Shown: positions 32,246 to 41,224 of the stretch, piece by piece | Numbering within the stretch: position 1 is the stretch's first letter | How the letters are laid out: each line of letters starts with the position of its first letter | Assembly: GCA_011799875.1 (NCBI GenBank) | Contig: CM022298.1 | Span: 258,347,757-258,411,756, forward strand | Direction: 5' to 3' | DNA: 64,000 nucleotides | DNA from: Thinopyrum elongatum | Taxonomy: Eukaryota > Streptophyta > Magnoliopsida > Poales > Poaceae | Notes under the pieces: model-generated | What the model was told of the DNA's origin: nothing | Seen by the model: the letters and a program-made list of their open reading frames with translations, nothing else | Databases searched by the model: none | Made by a program: the position numbers and the translations under genes

Positions 32246-33372
32246 GAAAGCGCGCTTGTTGCCTTCCTGCGGGCGAATGTCGATGTGTTTGCCTGGCAAC
32301 CATCTGACATCCCCGGTGTTCCCAGGAAGGTAATCAAGCACCACCTTGCTGTCTGCCCACATGCCCGACCCATCAAGCAGAAGGTCCAGAAGCAAGCTTT
32401 GGAGCGGCAGCAATTTATTGCCGAGGACATCAAGAAACTTGAGACAGCTGGTCTGGTTAGAGGAGTGTTGCATCCAACGTGGTTAGCAAATCCAGTGGTG
32501 GTACGCAAGGCCAATGGGTAGTGGAGGCTGTGCATAGATTTTACGGATCTGAACAAGGCATGCCGAAGGACCCATTTCCCTTGCCACGCATCGACCAGAT
32601 TGTGGATTCCACCTCTGGGTGTGACATGCTTTCTTTCCTGGATGCCTACTCTGGATATCATCAGATCTTCATGTCCAAGGAAGACGAAGAGAAGACCGCG
32701 TTCATCACCCCATGTGGCACATACTGCTTCATCCGGATGCCTTTCAGGTTGAAGAGCGCTGGGTTTTGAGTCACAGTCTACTTTCACAAGAGCAGTTCAG
32801 ATTGGTTTTGAGTCACAGTTGCACAGGAACATTGAGGCTTACATGGATGATATTGTGGTCAAGACCAAGGACAGATCAACCCTCATTTAAGATTTGGAAG
32901 AGATGTTTGCTAATCTGCACAAGATCAACTTGAAGCTAAATCCGGAGAAGTGTGTCTTTGGCGTTCCTTCCGGCAAGCTACTTGGCTTCTTTGTGTCCCA
33001 CCGGGGGATAGAGGCCAACCCCGACAAGATCAGGCACCCAAGACTGTCAAGGATGTGAGGCCTTTGACTGGATGTGTTGCCACGCTTAGCATATTCATTT
33101 CCAAGTCTGTCGAGCATGCCATGCCATTCTTCAAGGTTTTGAAAAAGGTAAGGCCCATGGAATGGACCCCAGAGGCAGACACCGCATTACAAGATTTGAA
33201 GGCCTGCCTTTCCTCTGTGCCCACTTTGGTTGCTCCAAAACCTCAGGAACCATTGCTGCTATACTTGGCGGCAACTAATCAGGTGGTTAGCGCAGCACTG
33301 GTGGCGCAGAGGGAAGTGGATGGAGCAGCAGATGCAGCTTGCAGCTGGTGCCCCTTCCGAGGAGGAAAGTGA
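32246..33372 (+). pseudogene. Reverse transcriptase, element B
   Basis: The segments are FAWQPSDIPGVPRKVIKHHL, CIDFTDLNKACPKDPFPLPR, LSFLDAYSGYHQIFM, FITPCGTYCFIRMPF, then the catalytic AYMDDIVVKTK (near 32840), LNPEKCVFGVPSGKLLGFF and the connection GCVATLSIFISKSVEHA. Defects: TAG 32519-32521 (Lys in E); a short insertion at about 32765 that repeats TTGAGTCACAG found at 32806; TAA at about 32887 (Gln in E); and a small deletion before QAPKTVKDV. The palm motif itself is intact. Confidence 0.9.
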
Positions 33373-33399
33373 ACACACCCCGGCAAGGTCAGATGCAGA

Positions 33400-34300
33400 T
33401 CAAGGTAGAGAAGAGCAAAGCAGCGGAAGCAATTCTCTGGTCATGACAAGGAAGAAAGTGGTGTAGCGCCCAGTATACTTCGTCAGCTCCCTGTTGCAGG
33501 GGGCTCGATCCAGGTACTCTGGCGTGCAAAAATTGATCTTTGGCCTTGTCATGGCCTCAAGGAAACTGCGCCACTACTTCCAAGCCCATGAGATCATAGT
33601 TGTCACCCGTTTCCCTTTGCAATGGATACTCCGAAAGCCTGAAGCTACCGGCAGGATAGTGGAGTGGGCTTTGGAGTTATCCAGCTTTGGTTTGAAGTTT
33701 GAGAGCACATCAACCATCCAGAGCAGAGCATTGGGAGAGTTTATTGCAGAATGGACGCAAACTCCTGATGAATAGGTATTGGAGACAGTTATCCCCAGCA
33801 AGGAAGCGCCCCAAGAATGGATCATGTATTTCAATGGTGCCTTCTCCTTACAAGGTGCAGGGGCTGGCGTGTTTCTCGTTGCTCCCACCGGAGAGCACCT
33901 GAAGTACATCGTCCAGATGCATTTTCCCTGGGAGGAGGCTACCAACAATATAGCAGAGTATGAAGGGCTCCTTGCCGGGCTCAGAATTGCAACAGAACTG
34001 GGGATCAAGAAGCTGATCATCCACGGAGATTCACAACTTGTGGTGAGATAAGTCAACAAGGATTATCAAAGTCCATTGATGGAGGCATACGCTAAGGAAG
34101 TGAGAAAGTTGGAGGAGCGCTTTGATGGATTGCAAACAGAGCACGTACCCTGTGCGGAAAACAGCATCGCTGATCATCTGTCAAAGTGCGTTGCGCAGAA
34201 CCTCCCTGTGGAACCAGGAACTTTTGTTCTCCATCTGACTCAGCCCTCCGTATCCCTGGAAACAATGGCCAGAAAGAGGAGGAAACTGGACTCTGGCAGG
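33400..34300 (+). pseudogene. RNase H region, element B (catalytic Asp changed)
   Basis: The first RNase H/connection part reads YSGVQKLIFGLVMASRKLRH and GRIVEWALELSSFGLKFES. The second RNase H reads WIMYFNGAFSLQGAGAGV, NNIAEYEGLLAGLRIATELG and IHGDSQLVV, then HVPCAENSIADHLSK. The first catalytic residue is Asn (FNGA) where element C has Asp (FDGA), an inactivating change. Stops lie at 33773-33775 (TAG) and 34049-34051 (TAA), both before VLE or VNK blocks where Gln is expected. Confidence 0.85.
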
Positions 34301-34340
34301 CCTCTCCGGGTAGAACCTCTCGAGGATCCCGGCAAAAAGC

Positions 34341-35689
34341 TTGTCGGGCACAACTCCCCTTCGGTCGCTGAGCTGCATCCCCGTGGTCGAGGATTGCACT
34401 CTCACGGATGGGGAGGTGCCGTTAGTCCTCGTTGCCGAGCCACAGGCTCCGCCTTGGGCACGGCACATAGTCCATTTCCTCCAAATTAGAGAATTTCCCG
34501 AAGAGCAAGAAGAAGCTGAAAGAGTAGCCCGGAGGGCCAGTATGTATCAGTTCGTTGATGACACGCTATACAGAAGGAGGCCCAACGGTGTAAAATTTAA
34601 GTGCATTTGCCGGGAAGGAGGAAAGGAACTACTGGCAGAGATACACAATGGTATGTGCGGCTCCCACATTGGATCAGGGGCGTTGGTTGGGAAAGCTTTC
34701 TGGCAAGGATTCTACTGGCCCACAGCCCTCCAAGATGTGGTCGAGCTTGTCACCAAGTGTGAAGCCTGCCAATTCCATTCCAAGAACATCCACCCGCCTG
34801 CCCAAGCTCTTCAGACAATCCCTTTGTCATGGCCGTTTTCAGTCTGGGGGCTCGATATCCTTAGTCCTTTCCCCCGTGCTGCCGGGGGCTTTGAATTCTT
34901 GTTCGTTGCAATCGAAAAGTTTACAAAGTGGCCGGAAGTAGAGCCCGTGAGAAAGGTGATTGCTCAGTCAGCTATCAAGTTCTTGAAAGGATTGGTGTGC
35001 CGCTTCAGAGTTCCTGCCCGGATCATCACTGACAACGGCACCCAATTCACGAGTCGCGCCTTCATGCAATACGTTCATGCTCTCGGAAGCAAAATCTCGT
35101 TCGCCTCTATGGCCCATCCAAGGAGCAACGGGCAAGCTGAGAGGGCGAACACTAAAGTGTTGCGAGGACTCAAGACGAGAACTTTCGATAGGCTGCAGAA
35201 GTGCGGCAGGCGGTGGATCGATGAGCTGCCGGTGGTTCTTTGGTCCCTCAGAACGACACCAAATCGAGCTACCGGGCATACTCCCTTCTCCCTAGTCTAT
35301 GGGGCAGAAGTAGTTATCCCCACGGAACTCATTTACGAGTCACCTCGAGTGCTACCTATGATGAAGTAGTGCAAGATCAGCACCGGCGTGATGATGCTGT
35401 GCTACTTGAGGAGAACCGTCTCCGGGCTGCTACGCGTGCCGCACGCTATCGGCAAGCCCTGCATCGCTATCACAGCCGCAGGGTTCGTGCCCGGTGTTTT
35501 GAGGAAGGCAAACTTGTCCTTAGGTGCGTTCATTCTGCCAAGGGTGCAAACAAGTTGACACCAAAGTGGGAAGGCCCTTACTGGGTAGTACGAGTCACCA
35601 GACCAGGCGCAGTCCATCTGGAGACCGGCGATGGCATTCAGTTGCAAAACTCATGGAACATTGAGCATCTCCGCAAGTTCTACCCGTAA
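34341..35689 (+). pseudogene. Integrase, element B (one frameshift)
   Basis: An open frame 34341-35369 encodes the zinc-binding part (CGSHIGSGALVGKAF; KCEACQFHSK) and the catalytic triad in GLDILSPF, TDNGTQF and GQAERAN. It then reads LPVVLWSLRTTPNRATGHTP. After SPRVLP a one-base change moves the reading to the 35240-35689 frame (YDEVVQDQHRRDDAV...), which ends WEGPYWVVRVTRPGAV and NSWNIEHLRKFYP. No chromodomain is present. It is the closest relative of the element A integrase in the window. Confidence 0.92.
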
Positions 35690-36835
35690 GGCGCGGCTGT
35701 CGGGCCCTGCCCGGCAGCCACCCTTTTGTACAGGCCTTGCCTCTATTGCATGTAACCCCTTGTACAAAGCCAGGCGCAGACCCTGAGCAATAGAGAAATA
35801 AATGAAGCGCTGGGGGGCCCCGACAAATTGCATGCATGCATAAGCATATCATGAGCATTGCATGTTCATGTAGAATAGATCACATGAGGCATCATTTTCA
35901 TCTGCATCATACTGCAGGCTCCTACCGTGGATTTGGTCCTGAAAAAGGAGAAGAGAAGACAAGCCTACATTGCGATCCCCGGCAAGCCCAAATAGATAAG
36001 TTCTCTCTCTTATCCATACGAGTTCTGTAAGTAAAAACTTGTGCATAGGAAAACCTCGCCGCTTTCAATACTTAGGTGCTCCCGTCCCTTGACTCGAATG
36101 TTGCTTCGGTCAGGGAGGTTGTAGTGGCCCTTGGCGAGAAAGTTGGCGGGGGGCTGGTCCCTCTTCAAAATTTGTACCTAGCAGGCCCAGCCCCGCGACA
36201 GCAACCCGAGGGTACCGGTAGGATAGCCTACCAGGGAAAAACTTGTTTACTTGAGCGTATGGAGGCATTCTCCCTCTGCATGGACATGTTACATGCACAA
36301 GTGCCCGGCAAGGTTTATCTTTTTCATTAATATGCTGATCAACAAGTACAGACCTTACAGAACACAAACATGGATAAAAGAGATTACATAATTTGAACTA
36401 AAGTTTGGCGAGTGCCTACATATTTTAGATTGAAAAAAGATAAGTGCCCCGTGATGCCCTTTCTTGCCCCTCTCCTTCTAGGCACAGCGGCAGGAGGAGA
36501 AGAGGGCAAAAGGAGCACCTGGGTGGAAGCCCAGCCCGGCCTCATCGGGTCTCCTGACGAAGAGCCTGGCGAGAGTGGGAGGGCGCGGGCGATGGTGAAG
36601 AGATCGGTGGAGACGACCCGTTAACCACCACCACCAGGGCCAGCAGGACGCGGCAGGGTGAACGAAGCTGCAGCCCATGAGGAAGCCTGCCGGGGCCCAG
36701 CTGGAAGGCTGCTGGAGGAGCCAGGAGCGCCACCCCCACCCCTGCATCCAACTCCCCGGCAAATCACCTTGTCGGGGAGGAGATGTAGGTGCAGATGATG
36801 GTGTCGCCGCCTGATGATGACGGTGCGGCTGGTGC
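35690..36835. other. Spacer after integrase and 3' end of the B3 gene, element B
   Basis: The first 120 bases align with those after the A integrase (TTGTACAAAGCCAGGCGCAG). The rest has no supported ORF. From about 36480 it becomes GC-rich and runs antisense as the probable 3' UTR of the minus-strand B3 gene. Short plus-strand ORFs here are judged to be shadows. Confidence 0.5.
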
Positions 36836-37492
36836 TCAGCCGGAGTCAGAGTCATCGCGCTCCCAGCCGACGCCGTCATCATCGCCGTCGCTGTCCTCCT
36901 CGTCGCTATAGCTCAAGGAGGAGCTTTCGTCGTCGCTCGAGCTCTCCGCGCAGCACCCTAAACAAGCACCCGAGCTCCCGAAAACCTTGACGGAAAGGAA
37001 ATCGTCCTCCATTAACTTAAATTGGAGGACGTGCCCTTTCGACAGTCTATGGGCGTGGGCAAAGGTCTTCCAGCCATGGCGAAGATACATAACATGAGGG
37101 GCGGGGAAATCCACATCCACCAGTATGCTGCCATTCCCGCAGCCCCCCATGTGTAGTCTCAACGCACGCGGCTAATCAAGCTCCATCACCCTTACGAATG
37201 GGGTGGGGAGACGGAGGCGGCCGCGCGGAGGCTTATACAGCCTGATGACGAACTCCAGAGGCTGGTCTCCAACGTGGCCTTCCATCGGGGGAGGGGCGGC
37301 CGGCGGGGGCGCAATCAGAGCGCCACCCCGTCCCCCTCAGCCCCGTGCGCTACGACGGCCTCGACCTCGTCCTCTCCCACCTCCCCTCCCCGCGGGCTCC
37401 ATCCCCGCGTCTTCGGAGGGAGGAGGGTGACGCTATCGAGCAGAAGTTCTCGTCGCCACTTGGGGAGGACCGGACCCCCGACCTCTCACCAT
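36836..37492 (-). pseudogene. Additional antisense gene: B3-like domain, element B
   Basis: One minus-strand frame of 219 codons runs from ATG 37492 to TGA 36838-36836. It is broken by TAG 37435, TGA 37339 and TAG 37174. The N-terminus is Gly/Arg-rich (GRGGGGRGRGRGRRS). The body matches a plant B3 domain in style: LEFVIRLYKPPRGRLRLP, FVRVMELD, GNGSILVDVDF, MYLRHGWKTFAHAHRLSKGH, VLQFKLMEDDFLSVKVFG, CLGCC. An acidic Ser/Asp tail follows. The pattern L.HGW..FA.A..L...CT/VL.F and VFG....CLGCC plus acidic tail is shared with the antisense gene of element C, although the LTR families differ. A minus-strand TATA (CTATAAGAAG, 37570-37561) lies about 70 bases upstream. Confidence 0.7.
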
Positions 37493-37707
37493 GACAGACG
37501 TGGGCAACTACAGAAATGAAGAAGGAAGGAGGTGTGCAGGAACTTCTCACACCACGCCCCCTTCTTATAGGCGGGCGTGGCAGGGGGCAGGATTTTCTTT
37601 GTGGAAGTGGCCGCCCCGCTCGGCCAGTCCGGCTCCTCCTCGCCATTAACGGCTTGAAGAATCAAGGCCGACCCCCTGCACCAATCCACGACCTCTAGCT
37701 TTCTGCC
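37493..37707. promoter_or_regulatory. Putative bidirectional promoter between two additional genes
   Basis: Only 215 bases separate the ATG of the minus-strand B3 gene from the ATG-containing start of the plus-strand gene at 37708. The minus-strand TATA is CTATAAGAAG (37570-37561). No clear plus-strand TATA was seen, and the plus gene may be truncated at its 5' end, so shared regulation is inference. Confidence 0.35.
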
Positions 37708-39639
37708 ATGGCACTCATTCCCGCGCCCTCTGCATCCACCACCAACCTTTTGGGGAATATATCATGGATTCCGCAGGGGAGGAGAGAAGATTGGGATTAT
37801 CTTGGAGGGCAACTGCGCGGAAAGTGGGAGGAATGGAGGGGTGATTGGTGCTGGATTAAGGACCTAGAGACTCCTCCGTTTTGTTTGCCACGGACTAAAT
37901 GTGTGGTGCGCGGCAAGGACCAGAGCGACCTGGGCGCCACTAACGAGAATCTCCGCCCAGCATTGAACAGAATTGCCCACCTCAAAGCTGTCAGGCTCAC
38001 CATCGAACATGTGGGAGCCGACTTCCTTTGGTGCCGCATTGCACTGCTGTAGAGGAGGGATCGTTTTGCTTGGGAGTACAAGAATGCCGTGGACTGGATG
38101 TGGCTTTACCCTGGCGTTACCAACAACCTGACAGTCATGAGCCATGCCTAGTTGTGCGAGCAACTCTTCCACAAGGCCGGCACCTTCCACTTGACGACAA
38201 GGATTGTCCCGTTGCACATCAACTCCGCCACAGACTAGATCCTTAAATGGATGCCAGACTATAATGCCGGCGGAGTCAAGGCAGATTGGCCACTGCCCAA
38301 CTTGGAGGATGAGATGGATTCAGCCTCTAGCTTAGAGGATAGGGCCACCAAGAAGTAGACAGATTTCACGAAGGGCACTACTGAAGAAGAGCAATAGTAC
38401 ATACTCAGTAGGCTTGAAGAAGCCCGAAGGATCAAGGCTGCTGGGGCAGCCGATGATGATGGCAATGGGAATTCCTCAGATGAGGAGCATGTTGATGAAG
38501 AGATTGCCAAGCTTGAGGTGATAGGGGCCGCGGCTGCCAGGACAGAAGCTGCCGTGGCAGAGGGGGCTGGAGCGCCTGATGAGGAGGAAGGACTTGAAGC
38601 GGGCCCCGAGGCTCCAGAGTAGAAGCGCCGGCTTTGCAAGAGAGGTAGCCGAGAGCTGGTGGTCGGGTCTTGGTCACGGGCTGGGCCCAAGATGAAGAAG
38701 ACGACTGCCAGGGGTGACAAACAGGACACAGCTCGCTGTCATTCAACCCGCCTCACTCGAGCCCCGACACCACCTCCAAGGCAACGGGTTTTGAAGGGTG
38801 TTGACCCCATGCCACCATCGAGCCCGGTCCCGGCAGCGAGCAGGATCCCACCGCCACTCAAGAGGGCCAGGGAATCACCCCCGCCCCTGGTATACGAGAT
38901 GGATGCCATGCTCGACCGCTCAGAGTGAGGAAGAACTTTGCTTTTCTTAATTTCGCTTGCTTTTTTGCTTTCATTTGATTCTCAACTGATCTTTTGCTGC
39001 TGGTCTTGACAGGGACGAAGAGACCCTCGCGCAACGGGCCAAACGGGCCAGACTGACAGTGGAGCCGGGGTTTGGCATCAGGCGTCGAGCCGGCAAAGGA
39101 TGCCATGGACGATGCCGTACCCAGCCTCCGGGCCAGTCCACTGCATGAAAGCATGCGACAGACCTTGTTCGCCGGCGGGCATGCTGGATTTTCTCTCATG
39201 TCGCCCGCTAAGGAGGCTATCAGAGGCCACCAAGGGGAAACCCGGCAGCAAGGGGCGGCCACTCCAGCTTCCCCCACAAGCGATACCCAAGGAGGGGGGG
39301 GGGTCATCGGCAAGGGCTTCCACCGTTGGGTATGTCCGTGCCGAGGCCACCCCCGTGGAGGAAGTGGATGCAGTCGCCTGCCAGCAACAAGCACTGCCAG
39401 GGAAGGAGAAGTTTCTTCTCAACAGCCATTAGCGGGTAAATCACTTGCTCTTGAACCTTGATCTAAAACCTTTTTGTTTTCTTGATTCTTTGGTCGAGCT
39501 TCTGAGTCTCACATCTTTCTTACCTCCAACTTCCTTTGCAGCCCCCGTTCTTGAAGAGAGGGAACTTTTGGAGGAGGTGGCTGACATAGGGAAGGATGCC
39601 GCTGCAGAGGCCCTCAAGATTGCTACTAAAGAGGGTCAC
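37708..39639 (+). pseudogene. Additional gene (A-type globular/coiled-coil family), sense orientation, cut by K
   Basis: It is homologous to the antisense gene of element A: EEWRGDWCWIKD vs DEWRGEWCWIKE, then DFLWCRIALL vs DFLCCRIAPL, and WEYKNA vs WEYRNA. Exon 1 (37708 to about 38925) has many TAG stops (e.g. 38050, 38148, 38236, 38356, 38396, 38620). Exon 2 starts at 39013 after TTGACAG (DEETLAQRAKRARLTVE, matching DADTLVGRMAKRAK of A). A further exon starts at about 39542 after CTTTGCAG (VLEERELLEEVADIGKDAAA) and is cut by LTR fragment K at 39640. Intron positions agree with A. Its strand is the same as the B pol, opposite to the situation in A. Confidence 0.7.
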
Positions 39640-39902
39640 TGTCAGAGTTCTAGGACCGGGGGTACCCAGACTCATGTACCTGTGGCCCAGTGCGCAGCAT
39701 CGTCGAAGGCCCAGTACGGCCCAACTCCAAGTCTTCACGAGCAAGACCCTCGTGAGGGCCCCCCGCCTCGTGAGGTGAACAACATCAAGGCCTCCCAAGG
39801 AACGGCCTCCAGAGGCTGCCTCCTGAGGAGCGGATATCTCTAGGCAAGCACCCCACCTCGCGAGGTGCGTGGTGACGTGAGCCATGGCAACCAAGGTCAG
39901 CA
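39640..39902 (+). repeat. LTR fragment K (first 263 bp of an LTR)
   Basis: It begins TGTCAGAGTTCTAGGACC and follows the same course as the LTR of element I (GGTACCCAGACT; AAGACCCTCGTGAGGG; CTCCTGAGGAGCGG). It stops where the LTR of I begins. It interrupts the additional gene of element B; the preceding 5-mer gtcac would be its left target copy. The remainder of K should lie beyond the right end of I, off-window. Confidence 0.75.
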
Positions 39903-40782
39903 TGTCGGCGTTCTGGGAACCAGGGTACCCAGACTTGCCTGCCTATGGCCCACGGCGTGCTCCATCGGTGGCCTAGTATGGCCCACCTCCAAGGCTATCA
40001 GGACAAGACCCTCGTGAGGGGCCAAGCCTCGCGAGACGGATAACTCCAAGACCTCCCGAGGGAGTGGCCTCCCCAGGCTACCTCCTGAGGAGCGGAGATT
40101 TCTACGCAGTTACCCAACCTCATGAGGTTGCCATAACGTAAGCCATGACGACCAAGGCAGGCGGGCGCCAGCGGGCGCAGAGAGGGCAGTTTCCTCTTTG
40201 GTGCTAAGGAGGCAAGCGCAGACGTGGGTTCCCAAGGAATGTGGCAAAGGTTTCCATTCCGGTGCAACGAGACCAAGGCCACCGGCGCGGCAGGACGGAT
40301 GTCATCGCTGAGCCCACCACTGCGTCACGACCAGAAGCTTTGGAGGGGAAGACCACCTTTCGTCAGGATAAGATGTACTACTTGTCCCCTTTCAAATTGG
40401 CCCTATGGGATCCCTTCCCGCCTATATTTGGGGGAAGAGGACTGAGGCAACTATAAGTATAGGTTAGCCACCACCGTAGAGGGGAATCGGATCCGAACCT
40501 CATCGACTCATTCCCTCACCCCCAAACCTCATGAGGTTGTTCATCCCTTGTACCAGTTCATCCTCAGCCCCTCGTGAGGCCAATCCACCACAAAGCAGGA
40601 GTAGGGTCTTACACCGCAAGGTGGTCCGAACCTGGGTAAACTGTCGTGTTCATCTTCTTCCTTGTTCGCGTGACTCGAGTTAGGCCGTAGGGCGACGAGC
40701 TGGTTGGCTGGACAGGTCGAGTTCTTCACACACGCACCAGAGTTCGAACCTTTCTTGGGTCTGCGGAGCTCTGAATCCGACA
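39903..40782 (+). repeat. 5' LTR of element I (880 bp)
   Basis: It runs TGTCGGCGTTCTGGGAACC to GAATCCGACA in plus orientation and is the same family as the LTRs of C and H. A TATA-like CAACTATAAGTATAGG is at about 40448-40463. The shared module AGCAGGAGTAGGGTCTTACA...GTCCGAACCTGGGTAAACTG is at about 40595-40643. The left target copy would be cagca (39898-39902). Confidence 0.88.
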
Positions 40783-40783
40783 T

Positions 40784-41224
40784 TTGGCACGCCAGGTAGG
40801 GGCGTGTCAAAGCCTCTCCCCCAACGTTCGTTCCACCGCCGTTCCATCGCTCCTATGGCCGACGCTCGCCGTGTTCCTGCCGAGCGCCGGGCCGCTCCCG
40901 TTGCTCAGACGGCACCCGTGGGCAATGGCGCTCCTCGCCGCTCTGCCTCCCTGGTGGTTAACGCCACCACTGATCCTGCTGCTCGCGAACAGCAGGATTC
41001 TTCACTGCCACCGTCCATGCGGTGCGACGGCCGTACCGCCACTCCATCTCCCACTCCAGCCACGGCGTCGTCTTCTCATGCTCATCACGGGCCGGCGAAA
41101 GCGCAGGCTGTGTTGCTCATGGCGCGTGAGCTTCTGCGTTACCGTTCGGCCAACGACCTCTATGACGATTGGCTCGGCCGCATCGCCAAGCTCGTCAACG
41201 CCGCCGGTGAGGCCCCTGCGCCGT
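40784..41224 (+). pseudogene. PBS and gag N-terminus of element I
   Basis: The primer-binding site TTGGCACGCCAGGTAGGGG (40784-40802) has one change from the other copies. Gag starts at ATG 40855 (MADARRVPAERRA) and is open for 123 codons, to ARELLRYRSANDLYDDWLGR and GEAPAPL. There the LTR of element G begins (41225), after the 5-mer gccgt. It has CAG (Gln, 41104-41106) at the place where G has TAG. Confidence 0.82.

Larger units (their letters stand above)
14444..39639 (+). mobile_element. Element B: Ty3/Gypsy element, split by C and D, 3' LTR not in window
   Basis: The order on the plus strand is 5' LTR (14444-15355), PBS, gag N-terminus (15458-15902), element C, gag middle (24228-24762), element D, gag C-terminus, protease, RT, RNase H, integrase (30287-35689), then two additional genes (36836-39639). 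The last gene is cut by LTR fragment K at 39640. No matching 3' LTR occurs before the window ends, so the rest of B probably lies beyond the second nest. Linking the left and right pieces is inferred from orientation, gag order and LTR type. In-frame stops and frameshifts show that it is dead. Confidence 0.75.

Noticed and set aside
37708..39639. Possibility that this gene is the 3' end of an independent inverted A-type element
   Set aside because: Kept only as an alternative: no polypurine tract or LTR lies between it and the B3 gene, so a separate element could not be supported.
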